From: Isoptericola jiangsuensis
Lineage (GTDB): Bacteria > Actinomycetota > Actinomycetes > Actinomycetales > Cellulomonadaceae
Assembly: GCF_002563715.1 (NCBI RefSeq)
Contig: NZ_PDJJ01000001.1
Span: forward strand, 3,100,001 to 3,164,000
Direction of reading: 5' to 3'
Length of the DNA stretch: 64,000 nt
Shown here: positions 1 through 9,755 of the stretch, piece after piece
Layout: each line of letters begins with the position of its first letter
How positions within the stretch are numbered: the stretch's first letter is position 1
Translations under genes and position numbers: made by a program
The notes under the pieces: model-generated
The model's database searches: none
What the model saw: the letters and a program-made list of their open reading frames with translations, nothing else
Told to the model about the DNA's origin: nothing

Positions 1-1263
1 CGCGGACCGGTCGAGGGCGTTGCGGCCGTCCAGCACGGTGCGGCGCGCGACCAGCGAGCCGACCCACGCCGGGTCGAGCTCGCGGTACCGGCGCCACTCG
101 GTGAGGACCAGCACCGCCTCGGCCCCGGTCAGGGCGTCGGCGAGATCGTGGGTGTAGACGAGGTGCGGGGCGCGCGCCCGCGCCGTGCCGAGCGCCTGCG
201 GGTCCGTCACCACCACGTCCGCGCCGGCCGCGGCCAGCCGCTGAGCGACGTCCAGGGCGGGAGAGTCCCGCACGTCGTCGCTCTCGGGCTTGAAGGCCGC
301 CCCCAGCACCGCCACCCGGCGTCCCTTCAGCTCGCCGCCCACGACCTCGGCGGCCAGCTCCACCATGCGGTGCCGGCGCCGGTTGTTGATCCCGTCGACC
401 TCGGCGAGGAACGCCACCGCCTCCCCCGCCCCGAGCTCCTCGGCCCGCGCCATGAACGCGCGGATGTCCTTGGGCAGGCAGCCGCCGCCGAACCCGAGCC
501 CGGCGTCGAGGAAGCGGCGCCCGATACGGACGTCGTGGCCGATCGCGTCGGCGAGCCGCGTGACGTCGCCGCCCGCGACCTCGCACAGCTCGGCCATCGC
601 GTTGATGAACGAGATCTTGGTGGCGAGGAACGAGTTCGCGGCGACCTTCACCAGCTCGGCCGTGGGCAGGTCGGTGACGATGCGCGGGACGCCCTCGGCC
701 AGCGGTGCCGCGTACACCTCGTCGAGCAGGGCGGCCGCACGCTCCCCCGCCGCGCCGGCCGGGACCCCGTAGACGATCCGGTCGGGGTGCAGGGTGTCGT
801 CGACGGCGTGCCCCTCGCGCAGGAACTCCGGATTCCAGACGAGGGTCGCGCCGGTCGCGGCGACCTGCTCGGCCAGCCGCGCCGCCGTCCCGACCGGCAC
901 CGTCGACTTCCCGACGACGACGTCCCCCGGCGCCAGGTGCGGGACCAGTCCGGACACCGCCGCGTCGACGAAGCGCAGGTCGGCGGCCAAGGAGTCGGGC
1001 CGTTGCGGGGTGCCCACGCACACGAAGTGCACCGCGCAGCCGGCTGCGTCCGCCACGTCCGGCGAGACCGTGAGCCCGCCGGAACCCTGCACGCGCGTGA
1101 GCAGCTCGTCGAAGCCCGGTTCGTAGAAGGGCGCCTTGCCGAGCGCCAGGGCCTCGACCCGGGACGGGTCGACCTCGACCCCCACGACGTCGTGACCGAG
1201 GCTCGCCATGCTCGCCGCGTGCACGGCGCCGAGATAGCCCAGACCCACCACGGAGATGCGCAT
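1..1263 (-). CDS. ugd: UDP-glucose 6-dehydrogenase (3' end beyond window)
   Basis: Oxidises UDP-glucose to UDP-glucuronate with two NAD+, feeding surface polysaccharide synthesis in the cytoplasm. Reading from an ATG at 1263, the N-terminus carries the Rossmann motif GLGYLG (residues 7-12). The catalytic loop FGGGCLPKD has its cysteine at residue 262. NPEFLREG and the C-terminal stretch with AFKPESDDVRDSP are also family hallmarks. About 421 codons are visible and no stop is reached, so the last 10-20 residues lie outside. It diverges from the amidase gene at 1423 and sits near two LCP ligases, which fits a role in wall-linked glycopolymers. Confidence 0.95.
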   Translation of the reverse strand, partial: MRISVVGLGYLGAVHAASMASLGHDVVGVEVDPSRVEALALGKAPFYEPGFDELLTRVQGSGGLTVSPDVADAAGCAVHFVCVGTPQRPDSLAADLRFVDAAVSGLVPHLAPGDVVVGKSTVPVGTAARLAEQVAATGATLVWNPEFLREGHAVDDTLHPDRIVYGVPAGAAGERAAALLDEVYAAPLAEGVPRIVTDLPTAELVKVAANSFLATKISFINAMAELCEVAGGDVTRLADAIGHDVRIGRRFLDAGLGFGGGCLPKDIRAFMARAEELGAGEAVAFLAEVDGINNRRRHRMVELAAEVVGGELKGRRVAVLGAAFKPESDDVRDSPALDVAQRLAAAGADVVVTDPQALGTARARAPHLVYTHDLADALTGAEAVLVLTEWRRYRELDPAWVGSLVARRTVLDGRNALDRSA

Positions 1264-1422
1264 GCCGCGATCCTAGGTCGCGGCGTCGTACCGGTCACCG
1301 GTGCCTGCGGGTGACGCCCGGGTGAACTCTTCGCTCGTCCACGTCGTCGGACATGTCTCGCGTGGCGGGATAGGTCCGGGTCGATGCTGCGCGTGTGCCC
1401 CGGGCGACGTACTGTCCTGCGC
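1264..1422. promoter_or_regulatory. divergent intergenic region ugd / amidase
   Basis: 159 bases between two divergent genes must hold both promoters. On the + strand, TACTGT at 1410-1415 lies 7 nt before a GTG at 1423, a leaderless arrangement. No clear -35 box or operator was recognised, and nothing stands out for ugd. Confidence 0.4.
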
Positions 1423-3555
1423 GTGATGCGCAACACCAGGCTCGGCCGCGTCGGCGCCGCCACCCTCGTCGCCCTGCTCTCGACCGCCCTCGCGGTCCCG
1501 GCGGGCGCCCAGGAGGCGCCCTCCCCCGGACCGGCCGACCGGGCGAGCGCGTCGCCCGACGCCACCGCCGGTCAGGAGCCCGTCGCGGTCACCGACACCG
1601 CGACCGAGGCCGTCACCGATGCGGTCACCGAGGTCGTGCCGGTCACGCCCCCCGCCGCGGAACCCGTCGAGCCCAGCACCGAGGAGGCCGGGTTCGTCCC
1701 GGACGACCTCGTCGCCGACGCGGTCGCCCCCACCCGCACCACGGCCGACGCACGCGCCGCCGCGGCCGCCGGGGAGCCCCTCGTCGCGACCGCCGACGTC
1801 ACCGGGTTCGGCGTCGTCGGGGTCACCTGGACCGGGGACGTCGACCCGACGGCGCTCGTCGTCGAGGTCCGCACGAGCGACGACCCCGCCGCCGACGCCG
1901 GCTGGAGCGCCTGGGAGGAGATCCAGCCCGAGCCCTCCCCCGACGGCACCCTCGACGGGACCGAGCCCGTCGTCGTCGGCGACGTCGCCCGCGTCCAGGC
2001 CCGGGTGGCCGGCACCGGCGCGGACGGCGTCCACGACCTGACCCTCACCGTGGTCGACCCGGGCACGTCGGCCGCCGACGACGACGTCGCCGTCCCGCCC
2101 GCCGAGGCCTCCCCCGGCGGCGCGTCGGTCGTCGCCGCCGTGCCCGCCGCGCCCACCGTCGCGACCCGCGCCGCCTGGGGCGCCGTCGAGTCGATGATGA
2201 CGTGGAGCCCCACGCAGGGCTCGATCCGTGCGGCGACGATCCACCACACCGCCGGGACGAACAGCTACTCCGCGGCGCAGGTGCCCGGCATCATCCGCGG
2301 CATCTACGCGTACCACGCGAACACCCGCGACTGGGGCGACATCGGCTACAACTTCCTCGTCGACAAGTACGGCCGCGCCTGGGAGGGCCGCGCGGGCGGC
2401 ATCCTCAACCAGACGATCGGCGGCCACGCCCGCGGGTTCAACACGAACACCACCGGCGTCTCCGTCCTCGGCAACTACGACGTCGTGCAGCCGTCGACCG
2501 CCTCCGTGACCGCCGTGGTGAAGCTGGTGGCGTGGAAGCTGGCCCTGCACGGGGTGCCCGCCACCGGCAGCACCACCATCGAGGGCGTGCGCCTGCCGCG
2601 CATCCTCGGGCACCGGGACGTCGCGTCCACGGCCTGCCCCGGCCGCTACCTGTACCCGAAGCTCGGGGAGATCCGGCGCCGTGCGCAGGCCGTGCAGGAC
2701 GCCGCCCCGCGCCCCGTCGTCCAGGACGGCACTCTCGTGCGCAGCCCCGCGGGCGACGTCGCGCTGGTCGAGGGCGGACGGCGGCACGCCTCCTGGTGCT
2801 CCACGGCCGCCCACTACGGCCTGCGGTGCGGCGCCGCCGCACCGGTCACCGCCGCGCAGTGGGACGCCCTCAAGCCCGGCGGACGCCTGCGCCAGACGGT
2901 CCGCACCACCGACGGCCGGCTGTTCCGGGTCGTGAACGGCGCCAAGCGGGAGGCCTTCGACACCGCGTCGCTGAAGCGCGCCGGGATCCTCACCGCCACC
3001 GTGACGATGTCGGCCACCGCGCTCGACCGCCTGCCGTACCGCGACCCCGTCGTGCGCCCCGGGGTCGTGGTGACGAACCGCACGACCGGCGGCACGCGGC
3101 TGGTCACCTCCGGGCTGCGGCACGGCTACGTCGGGGACGCGATGCGGCAGAACACCGCGCTGCGCGGCCTCGACGCCGGCTACCTGGACGGCGCCAGCGT
3201 CGCCCGCATGAGCAGCACCCGGAAGACCACGGGCGTCGTCACGAAGTCCAACGGCCGTGTCTTCGTCGTGACGACCAAGGGGCTGCTGCGCATCGACCGC
3301 AGCGGGACGCTGCGCTCGAGCACCACGCCGCAGTACTGGGCGTCCGACGCCGTCCACGAGCTGCCCCGCGTGTCCCGCCCGTCCCTCGTCGTCCTGCGGG
3401 TCCGCACCAAGGACCAGCTCTACGTGCTGCGCGACGGCGTCCTGCGGCCCGTGACCGCCCAGCGGGCCCGCCAGCTCAACGGCGGGACGGCCCCGGCCGT
3501 GCACGTCGTCGTCAAGCTGACGAAGAAGCAGTTCCCCGTCGGGTCACGGCTCTGA
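1423..3555 (+). CDS. secreted PGRP/N-acetylmuramoyl-L-alanine amidase with C-terminal repeats
   Basis: Predicted exported zinc amidase that cleaves the lactyl-amide bond of peptidoglycan. A basic N-terminus and hydrophobic segment ending PAGAQ form a signal peptide, followed by a Pro/Ala/Thr-rich region to about residue 245. The PGRP/Amidase_2 domain covers roughly 250-420: IHHTAG gives the first His, GHRDV the second and ACPG the Cys zinc ligand. The last 280 residues contain five loose repeats of about 55 residues (near 439, 498, 555, 610, 663), each with a G-x-hydrophobic core, probably wall-binding. GTG 1423 is chosen because TACTGT ends 7 nt upstream; ATG 1426 is the alternative. Total about 710 residues. 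Confidence 0.85.
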   Translation: MMRNTRLGRVGAATLVALLSTALAVPAGAQEAPSPGPADRASASPDATAGQEPVAVTDTATEAVTDAVTEVVPVTPPAAEPVEPSTEEAGFVPDDLVADAVAPTRTTADARAAAAAGEPLVATADVTGFGVVGVTWTGDVDPTALVVEVRTSDDPAADAGWSAWEEIQPEPSPDGTLDGTEPVVVGDVARVQARVAGTGADGVHDLTLTVVDPGTSAADDDVAVPPAEASPGGASVVAAVPAAPTVATRAAWGAVESMMTWSPTQGSIRAATIHHTAGTNSYSAAQVPGIIRGIYAYHANTRDWGDIGYNFLVDKYGRAWEGRAGGILNQTIGGHARGFNTNTTGVSVLGNYDVVQPSTASVTAVVKLVAWKLALHGVPATGSTTIEGVRLPRILGHRDVASTACPGRYLYPKLGEIRRRAQAVQDAAPRPVVQDGTLVRSPAGDVALVEGGRRHASWCSTAAHYGLRCGAAAPVTAAQWDALKPGGRLRQTVRTTDGRLFRVVNGAKREAFDTASLKRAGILTATVTMSATALDRLPYRDPVVRPGVVVTNRTTGGTRLVTSGLRHGYVGDAMRQNTALRGLDAGYLDGASVARMSSTRKTTGVVTKSNGRVFVVTTKGLLRIDRSGTLRSSTTPQYWASDAVHELPRVSRPSLVVLRVRTKDQLYVLRDGVLRPVTAQRARQLNGGTAPAVHVVVKLTKKQFPVGSRL

Positions 3556-3616
3556 CCGACACAGGACCTCTACGCCACCGGCGCGGGTACGCAACAGGCG
3601 CGACTCGTGCGCCCTC

Positions 3617-3622
3617 TATGCT
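3617..3622 (+). promoter_or_regulatory. -10 box of a leaderless promoter (LCP gene)
   Basis: TATGCT ends exactly 6 nt before the GTG at 3629, so transcription should begin at or next to the start codon. No Shine-Dalgarno sequence is visible, and the -35 region (about 3594-3599) is weak. Confidence 0.55.
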
Positions 3623-3628
3623 CGCCCC

Positions 3629-4957
3629 GTGAATCGCACGCCTGCCCGCCACGTGGCGCCCGCCGAGGACCCTGCCAAGGGGCCCGCGCACGCCCGGAGC
3701 CTCGACGGTCGTCCGGTCCTGCGTGCGGTCGGGCTCGTCGCCACCGCCGCCCTCGTCTTCGTCGGTGCCGGGATCGGCACCGCCGCCGTCACCCTCACCG
3801 GCAACATCACCGCCGTCGACGCCGAGGCCGCCCTCGGCACCGACCGGCCCGAGAAGGAGGAGCCGACCGACCCGAACGCCGGGTCGCCGCTCAACATCCT
3901 GCTGCTCGGGTCCGACTCCCGCGAGGGCGACAACGCGAAGTCCGCGAACGACGGCACCGAGGGCGCGCGGTCGGACACGACGATGATCATGCACATCTCC
4001 GCGGACCGTTCCCGCGTCGAGATGGTGTCGATCCCCCGCGACACGACGGTCGACATCCCCTCGTGCCCCACCACGAGCGGTGCCCAGACGCCCGAGCTGT
4101 ACGGCACCAAGTTCAACGCCGCGTTCTCCCAGGGCTACCTCTACGGCGGGGACGTCGAGTCCGGCGCCCTGTGCACGATGAAGACCGTCGAGACACTCAC
4201 CGACGTCTACATCGACGGCTTCATCGTGGTCGACTTCTCGGGGTTCCGGAAGATGATCGACGCCATCGGCGGCGTCGAGCTCTGCATCCCGAACGACATC
4301 GACGCCCCGAAGGCGGACAACCTCGTCCTGTCCGCGGGCGTGCAGACGCTCAACGGCAAGACCGCGCTGAAGTACGCCCGCGCCCGCATGGGCGACGGTC
4401 TCGGGGACCAGTCGGACATCAGCCGCATCGCACGACAGCAGGAGCTCATGGCGGCGCTCGCGCGCACCGTCCTCGGCCAGAACCTGCTCACCGACTCCCC
4501 GCAGCTGCTGAAGTTCCTCGGGGCCGTCACCGGGTCTCTGACGATGAGCAGCAACTTCGCCTCGGTGACGGGACTCGCCGGGCTCGCGTACAGCGCCCGC
4601 AACGTGCGGCCTGACACGATCGCCTTCATGACGGCGCCGTTCCAGTACGACCCGTCGAACCCGGCGAACGTCTTGTTCACGGACGAGGCCACCCAGGTGT
4701 GGGAGAACATGGAAAAGGACCTTCCGCTCAGCGACGCGATCGCCGTGGAGAAGAAGGAGAAGAAGAACAAGGACAAAGACAAGGCCTCGACAGACGGCGC
4801 CGACACCGGCACGTCGGACGGCGCGGACGACACCGCGAGCGCCGAGCCGACGGCCGAGTCGTCCGCCGAGGCCAGCCCGGACCCGTCCCCGACGCGCACG
4901 CGCGACGCCGGGGCCGAGGCGTTCACCAGCGCCGACGTCACCGCGGTCTGCGGGTGA
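3629..4957 (+). CDS. LytR-CpsA-Psr (LCP) family glycopolymer transferase
   Basis: LCP enzymes transfer lipid-linked glycopolymers (teichoic acid-like or capsular) onto peptidoglycan on the outer face of the membrane. The 442-residue protein has one membrane helix at about 33-57 and an LCP domain from about 88. NILLLGSDSR, the downstream GARSDT arginine and SIPRDT are visible phosphate-binding motifs; a later Arg-rich segment ends in ARARMGDG. The C-terminal 70 residues are a Lys/Asp/Glu then Ser/Thr-rich low-complexity tail, longer than usual. GTG start at 3629 with no RBS but a -10 box 6 nt upstream. The next gene, another LCP, starts 4 nt after its stop. Confidence 0.92.
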   Translation: MNRTPARHVAPAEDPAKGPAHARSLDGRPVLRAVGLVATAALVFVGAGIGTAAVTLTGNITAVDAEAALGTDRPEKEEPTDPNAGSPLNILLLGSDSREGDNAKSANDGTEGARSDTTMIMHISADRSRVEMVSIPRDTTVDIPSCPTTSGAQTPELYGTKFNAAFSQGYLYGGDVESGALCTMKTVETLTDVYIDGFIVVDFSGFRKMIDAIGGVELCIPNDIDAPKADNLVLSAGVQTLNGKTALKYARARMGDGLGDQSDISRIARQQELMAALARTVLGQNLLTDSPQLLKFLGAVTGSLTMSSNFASVTGLAGLAYSARNVRPDTIAFMTAPFQYDPSNPANVLFTDEATQVWENMEKDLPLSDAIAVEKKEKKNKDKDKASTDGADTGTSDGADDTASAEPTAESSAEASPDPSPTRTRDAGAEAFTSADVTAVCG

Positions 4958-4961
4958 TCGC

Positions 4962-6365
4962 ATGACCGACGAGCGCCGTATCCCGCCCAGCTTCACTCCC
5001 GCCGGGGGCCGCAGCTCCCGCCCGGCCTCCTCCGGCGACGCCATCTGCGTGGGTGGCAGCGCCGGGTCGCCCCCGCGCCCGACCGGCCGCGTCGGGCGCC
5101 GCGACGACGCCGTCCCGATGGACGGCCGCGAGCCCCGCGTGCGCCGGCAGTCCTCCCGCGAGGTCCCGGTGACGCCGCCGCAGCGTTCCGGCCCGCACCG
5201 GCAGGCCGCCCGCCAGGCAGCCCCGGAGAGCCGGCAGCCGCGGTCGTACCCGCCGGCGTCCGCTCCCCGCGGCGGGGCCCAGCAGCCTCCGTCGCAGCGC
5301 CCCGCCGCCCAGCGGCCGGCCGCGACCCGGCAGGCCGCCGCCCCCGCACGCGCCGCCGGCGGTGGCGCGCCGCCGCGCGGTCCCGGCGCGGCGGCCCCCG
5401 CGACCGCGGGACGTCCCGACGGGTTCCGCGTCCGCAAGGGCCGGGTGGCCGTGCTCGTGCTCGTCGCGCTGCTCGCCCTGGTCCTGGCCTGGCCGATCGG
5501 GCTCCTGGTGTGGGCCAACGGCCAGGTGCAGCACGTGGACGCCCTGTCGGGCGCCGACGGCACGCCCGGCACCACGTACCTCCTCGCCGGGTCCGACCAG
5601 CGCGGCACGGGTGGTGTGGACGACGGCACCGCCGGCGCCCGCACCGACACGATCATGGTGCTGCACAAGCCGCGCAGCGGACCGGTCGCCCTCATCTCCA
5701 TCCCCCGCGACACGTACGCGGAGATCCCGGGGGAGGGCATGAACAAGATCAACGCGTCGTTCGCGTGGGGCGGCCCGCCCCTGCTCGTGGAGACCGTCGA
5801 GCAGCTCACCGGCCTCACGGTGGACCACTACGCCGAGGTCGGCTTCGGGGCGCTCGAGGACCTGGTGAACGCCGTCGACGGCGTCGAGCTCTGCTACGAC
5901 GAGACCGTGAAGGACAAGCGCAGCGAGCTGAACTGGAAGGCCGGCTGCCACGAGGCCGACGGCGAGACCGCGCTCGCGTTCTCCCGCATGCGCTACTCGG
6001 ACCCGAAGGGCGACATCGGCCGCGCCGAGCGTCAGCGGCAGGTCATCTCCGCCGTCTCCGCGGAGGTCGTGCAGCCGGGCGTCTTCCTCAACCCGTTCAA
6101 GCAGGTCAAGCTCGTCAAGGCCGGCACGGGCGCGCTCGTGGTCGACGAGGACACGGGGATCGTCAACCTCGGCCAGCTCGCCCTCGCCTTCAAGGCCGCC
6201 ACCGGCCCCGAGGGCGTGACCGGCACCCCGCCGATCGCGGACCCCGGCTACGACGCGGGCGACGGCAGCGGGTCCACCGTGCTGCTGTCCGACGACGCCC
6301 CCGCGTTCTGGGTGGACGTCCGCGACGGAAACCTGGAGCCCGGCACCGTCGGCGGACTCGGCTGA
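4962..6365 (+). CDS. LytR-CpsA-Psr (LCP) family protein, Pro/Gln-rich N-terminus
   Basis: Second LCP phosphotransferase, probably co-transcribed with the first (4 nt gap). The 467-residue protein starts with about 145 disordered cytoplasmic residues rich in Pro, Arg, Gln and Ala. One membrane helix follows (about 160-183), then an extracellular LCP domain with YLLAGSDQRG, GARTDTIM and SIPRDTYAEIP. The LCP Arg motif near ALAFSRMRYSDPKGDIGR is intact. It differs from its neighbour in the long N-terminal extension and lacks the charged C-terminal tail. The pair suggests two polymers or partly redundant ligases. Confidence 0.92.
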   Translation: MTDERRIPPSFTPAGGRSSRPASSGDAICVGGSAGSPPRPTGRVGRRDDAVPMDGREPRVRRQSSREVPVTPPQRSGPHRQAARQAAPESRQPRSYPPASAPRGGAQQPPSQRPAAQRPAATRQAAAPARAAGGGAPPRGPGAAAPATAGRPDGFRVRKGRVAVLVLVALLALVLAWPIGLLVWANGQVQHVDALSGADGTPGTTYLLAGSDQRGTGGVDDGTAGARTDTIMVLHKPRSGPVALISIPRDTYAEIPGEGMNKINASFAWGGPPLLVETVEQLTGLTVDHYAEVGFGALEDLVNAVDGVELCYDETVKDKRSELNWKAGCHEADGETALAFSRMRYSDPKGDIGRAERQRQVISAVSAEVVQPGVFLNPFKQVKLVKAGTGALVVDEDTGIVNLGQLALAFKAATGPEGVTGTPPIADPGYDAGDGSGSTVLLSDDAPAFWVDVRDGNLEPGTVGGLG

Positions 6366-6555
6366 CGACCGTCGCGCCCGCACGAGCGGGTGAAGTGCGG
6401 GTCTGACGAGCACACGACGCCGGCCCCGCCCTCCCTCAGGACAGGGACGGCCGCGCGCCGTCGTGGCACGCCCCTCGCACGGCCCGACCGGGTCGGCGCC
6501 CGACGTCGTCGTGCCACCGTGCGCGGCGCGACGCCGCACAGCGGGGAGCGGGCCG

Positions 6556-7881
6556 ATGGACGACAGCACCAGGGGCCGCCGGGGCGAGGTCCCGGGCGCC
6601 CCGTCACCCGTGGCGTACCCGTGGCCCCCGCCCGACAAGGTCCGGGAGAAGGACCGGGACAGGCCCCGCAAGCGGATCTGGGTGCCCCACGTCGACTCGG
6701 AGCTGCGCGCCCTGTGGCTGCGCACGGACCTCGCGCTCGCCCAGGCGGACGCGCGGGACGCGACGGTGCCGGCGCCGGGCACGACCTCCGCCACCACCGG
6801 CACCACCGCGGAGGAGCGCAGGATCCTGGCCGACGGGATCAAGGACCTCATCAGCCGCGCCGTCAACGCCGCGCACCGACGCGACCCGGTCCCGGGCCGC
6901 ATCCTCAACTGGTGGCGGGGCACGCTGGTCGAGCAGACCTACCACAACCTCCACATGGCCCGGGCGCAGATCATCGACCTGCTGCCGGAGGAGGAGGTGA
7001 ACGCGGAGATCCCCGGCGTCGTCGCCCGGGTGCACGCGACGCTGCACCCCGACGACACCCGGCGGGTCAGCCAGCAGCAGCTCTACCTCCAGCCGCTGGC
7101 GGACCGGCGCGCGTGGACCCGGCGGCTCATGGAGGACGGCTACGAGGCGCTGGACTACCGGCACGCCCGGCTGCGCAACTTCCGCAACATCGTGCTGGGC
7201 GCCGCGATCGTCATCATCCTGCTCCTGACGGCGACGTGCGTGTACGTGACGCTGCACCCGTCCGACGTCCCGCTCTGCTTCGCCGAGGTCACCGCCTCCG
7301 GTGCCCCCGTGGCGAGCGCCGGGACCGTCCTGAACTGCCCGACCGGCAGCGGGGTCGCGGCGCCGTCGGGCGGCGACGTGCTCGTCGTGGCCCTGCTCGG
7401 GCTGCTCGGCGGCGCCCTGGCGGCCACGGTCTCGATCCGCAAGCTGGGCGGGTCGGACGGCGCCTACGACGTCCCCGTCGCGCTCGCCTGGCTGAAGGTG
7501 CCGCTCGGTGCGCTCACCGCGATCCTCGGCCTGCTGGCCCTGCGCGGCCAGTTCGTGCCCGGCCTGACGAACCTCGACTCCCAGGAGCAGATCCTGGCCT
7601 ACGCCGTCCTCTTCGGCTTCGCGCAGCAGGCCTTCACGTCCGTGCTGGACCGCAAGGCGGGAGACCTGGTGGACGCCCTGCCGACGAAGGACTCGCAGCC
7701 CGGCGGCTCCGCCGCGCCCGAGAAGCTGTTCCCGCCGCCGTCCACGAAGGACGGCGGCGACGCAGCGGCGGAACAGGCGGGCGGCGCGCAGGCGGGCGGA
7801 GTGACCCCGCCGAAGGAGGCCCCGTCGGGGCGGGGTGCGGCGCGGACCGGGCCGCGGGCCCGGCGGCCGGCCGGGGCCTGA
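6556..7881 (+). CDS. uncharacterised membrane protein, four predicted helices
   Basis: No family recognised. The 441-residue protein has a hydrophilic, Pro/Arg-rich N-terminal half. A soluble segment of about 50-200 contains a predicted helical stretch (EERRILADGIKDLI) and tryptophan-rich motifs. Four hydrophobic segments follow at about 211-232, 275-294, 309-328 and 346-364, with two cysteines in the loop between helices 1 and 2 (CFAE and LNCPTG) that could form a disulphide outside. The C-terminal 75 residues are low complexity. ATG 6556 is chosen because GGGGAG lies about 9 nt upstream; an earlier in-frame ATG at 6463 would add an unlikely Arg/Pro-rich leader. It runs tail to tail with purE, 4 nt apart. 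Confidence 0.7.
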   Translation: MDDSTRGRRGEVPGAPSPVAYPWPPPDKVREKDRDRPRKRIWVPHVDSELRALWLRTDLALAQADARDATVPAPGTTSATTGTTAEERRILADGIKDLISRAVNAAHRRDPVPGRILNWWRGTLVEQTYHNLHMARAQIIDLLPEEEVNAEIPGVVARVHATLHPDDTRRVSQQQLYLQPLADRRAWTRRLMEDGYEALDYRHARLRNFRNIVLGAAIVIILLLTATCVYVTLHPSDVPLCFAEVTASGAPVASAGTVLNCPTGSGVAAPSGGDVLVVALLGLLGGALAATVSIRKLGGSDGAYDVPVALAWLKVPLGALTAILGLLALRGQFVPGLTNLDSQEQILAYAVLFGFAQQAFTSVLDRKAGDLVDALPTKDSQPGGSAAPEKLFPPPSTKDGGDAAAEQAGGAQAGGVTPPKEAPSGRGAARTGPRARRPAGA

Positions 7882-7885
7882 CGGG

Positions 7886-8407
7886 TCAGCCCGCGGACCG
7901 GGCGGCGCGCAGCCGCGCGCCCTTCGCGTGGGCGACGTCGCGCAGGTTCTCCTGGAACGCGACCATGCGCTCGCGCAGCGCGAGGGACTCCGCGTCCGTG
8001 CCCGCGCCGAGGATCTGCGCGGCGAGCAGGCCCGCGTTGCGCGCGCCGCCGATGGAGACGGTGGCGACGGGCACCCCGGCGGGCATCTGCACGATGGACA
8101 GCAGGGAGTCCATGCCGTCGAGGTGCTTGAGCGGCACGGGGACGCCGACGACGGGCAGCGGCGTGACGGCGGCGAGCATGCCCGGCAGGTGCGCCGCCCC
8201 GCCGGCGCCCGCGACGATGACGCGCAGGCCGCGGCCGGAAGCCTCCTGGCCGTAGGCGATCATCTCGGTCGGCATGCGGTGGGCGGAGACGACGTCGACC
8301 TCGTAGGGGACGCCGAGCTCGTCGAGGGCGTCGGCGGCGCCCTCCATGACGGGCCAGTCGGAGTCGGACCCCATGACGATGCCGACGACGGGTGCGTTCT
8401 CGCTCAT
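7886..8407 (-). CDS. purE: 5-(carboxyamino)imidazole ribonucleotide mutase PurE
   Basis: Converts N5-CAIR to CAIR in de novo purine synthesis. 173 residues, the normal length for class I PurE. The N-terminal [13 protein letters not shown], the SAHRMP motif with the catalytic histidine, and [10 protein letters not shown] with the glycine-rich CO2-binding loop are all present. The ATG overlaps the purK stop by one base (TGATG), so the two are translationally coupled in the order purK-purE. Confidence 0.97.
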   Translation of the reverse strand: MSENAPVVGIVMGSDSDWPVMEGAADALDELGVPYEVDVVSAHRMPTEMIAYGQEASGRGLRVIVAGAGGAAHLPGMLAAVTPLPVVGVPVPLKHLDGMDSLLSIVQMPAGVPVATVSIGGARNAGLLAAQILGAGTDAESLALRERMVAFQENLRDVAHAKGARLRAARSAG

Positions 8408-9624
8408 CAGTCCTCCAGGTTCTGCGGCGTCTCGCCGCGCAGCAGCGCCGCGGCGGCGAGGGCGCGGCGGCGGACCTCGGTCAGGTCGGTGCCGCTGACG
8501 TTGACGTGCCCGAGCTTGCGGCCGGCGCGGATGCCCTTGCCGTACAGGTTGACGCGCGCGTCGGGGAACTGCTCGCCGACGGCGGGCAGGGCGTCGGTGA
8601 GCCGGTCCAGGGTGGAGCCGAGGACGTTCGCCATGACGGTCCAGGTCGCGACGGCCTCGGTGGACCCCAGCGGCAGGTCGAGGACGGCCCGCAGGTGCTG
8701 CTCGAACTGGCTGGTGACGGCGCCGTCGATGGTCCAGTGACCGGAGTTGTGGGGGCGCATGGCGAGCTCGTTGACGAGCACCTGCGTGGTGCCGTCGGGG
8801 CCGGGGGCCTCGAACATCTCGACGGCGAGGACGCCGGTGACGTCGAGGCCGTCGGCGATGCGCACGGCGACGTCACGGGCGGCGGCGGCGAGGTCGTCGT
8901 CGAGGTCGGGGGCGGGGGCGATCACCTCGGCGCACACGCCGTCGCGCTGGACGGACTCGACGACGGGCCAGGTGCGGACCTCGCCGGAGGGTCGGCGGGC
9001 GACGAGGACGGCGAGCTCGCGGGTGAACGGCACCTTGGCCTCGACGAGCAGCTCGGGGCCGCCCGCGACGTGCGCGTCGAGCCAGTCGTCGACGGCGTCG
9101 GCGGCGGTGACGACGCGGACACCCTTGCCGTCGTAGCCGCCGCGGGCGGTCTTGACCACGGCGGCGCCGTCGGGGGCGTCGGCCAGGAAGGCGGCGAGCG
9201 CGTCGCGGGCGGCGGCGGGGTCGGTCGGCAGCGCGGCCCAGCGGGGGCAGGGCGCACCGAGCTCGGTGAGGCGGCGCCGCATGACGATCTTGTCCTGGGC
9301 CTGGACGAGCGCGTGCGGTCCGGGCCGGACCGGGGTGCCGTGCTCGGCGAGGTCGGCGAGCAGCGTGTTGGGGACGTGCTCGTGCTCGAACGTGAGGACG
9401 TCGGCGGCGGGGCGACCGTCGGCCGGGGTGACGAGGTCGCGGATCGCGGACTCGTCGGCGGCCCCTCCGACGGGGGCGTCGACGACGACCTGCGCGGCGG
9501 ACGTCGCGGGGTCCTCCACGAGGACGCGCAGGTGGACGCCGAGCTCGGCGGCGGCCGGGGCCATCATGCGGGCGAGCTGGCCACCGCCGACGACGGCGAC
9601 CACGGGTGCTGCGGGGGAGGTCAC
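8407..9624 (-). CDS. purK: 5-(carboxyamino)imidazole ribonucleotide synthase PurK
   Basis: ATP-grasp enzyme that carboxylates AIR to N5-CAIR with ATP and bicarbonate; it hands its unstable product to PurE. 405 residues. The N-terminal dinucleotide-like loop [10 protein letters not shown], the ATP-grasp loop [11 protein letters not shown] and the C-terminal [18 protein letters not shown] are diagnostic. GTG start at 9624; a possible -10 box (TATCCT on the minus strand, 9638-9633) lies 8 nt upstream, so the operon may be leaderless. It diverges from the GtrA gene. Confidence 0.97.
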   Translation of the reverse strand: MTSPAAPVVAVVGGGQLARMMAPAAAELGVHLRVLVEDPATSAAQVVVDAPVGGAADESAIRDLVTPADGRPAADVLTFEHEHVPNTLLADLAEHGTPVRPGPHALVQAQDKIVMRRRLTELGAPCPRWAALPTDPAAARDALAAFLADAPDGAAVVKTARGGYDGKGVRVVTAADAVDDWLDAHVAGGPELLVEAKVPFTRELAVLVARRPSGEVRTWPVVESVQRDGVCAEVIAPAPDLDDDLAAAARDVAVRIADGLDVTGVLAVEMFEAPGPDGTTQVLVNELAMRPHNSGHWTIDGAVTSQFEQHLRAVLDLPLGSTEAVATWTVMANVLGSTLDRLTDALPAVGEQFPDARVNLYGKGIRAGRKLGHVNVSGTDLTEVRRRALAAAALLRGETPQNLED

Positions 9625-9742
9625 GGTCGTCGAGGATACCGGGCCGGTCGCCCCGCTCCCCCATCGGCGCCGTCCGGCGCGGGTCGGCCGGCGCGGGCGG
9701 CCCAGGGGACGGGACGCCGCGGGGCGCCTCCCGTGCGGCCGA

Positions 9743-9748
9743 TAGGGT
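9743..9748 (+). promoter_or_regulatory. -10 box of a leaderless promoter (gtrA-like gene)
   Basis: TAGGGT lies 7 nt before the ATG at 9756 with no Shine-Dalgarno sequence between them. Confidence 0.5.
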
Positions 9749-9755
9749 GTGCCGC

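Noticed and set aside
3512-5818. Minus-strand open frame antisense to both LCP genes
   Set aside because: Low-complexity reading with no domain, while both LCP proteins are well conserved in order and spacing.
6377-6403. Possible terminator (CCCGCAC ... GTGCGGG) after the second LCP gene
   Set aside because: Only 7 bp with an 11-nt loop; at this base composition such repeats arise often by chance.
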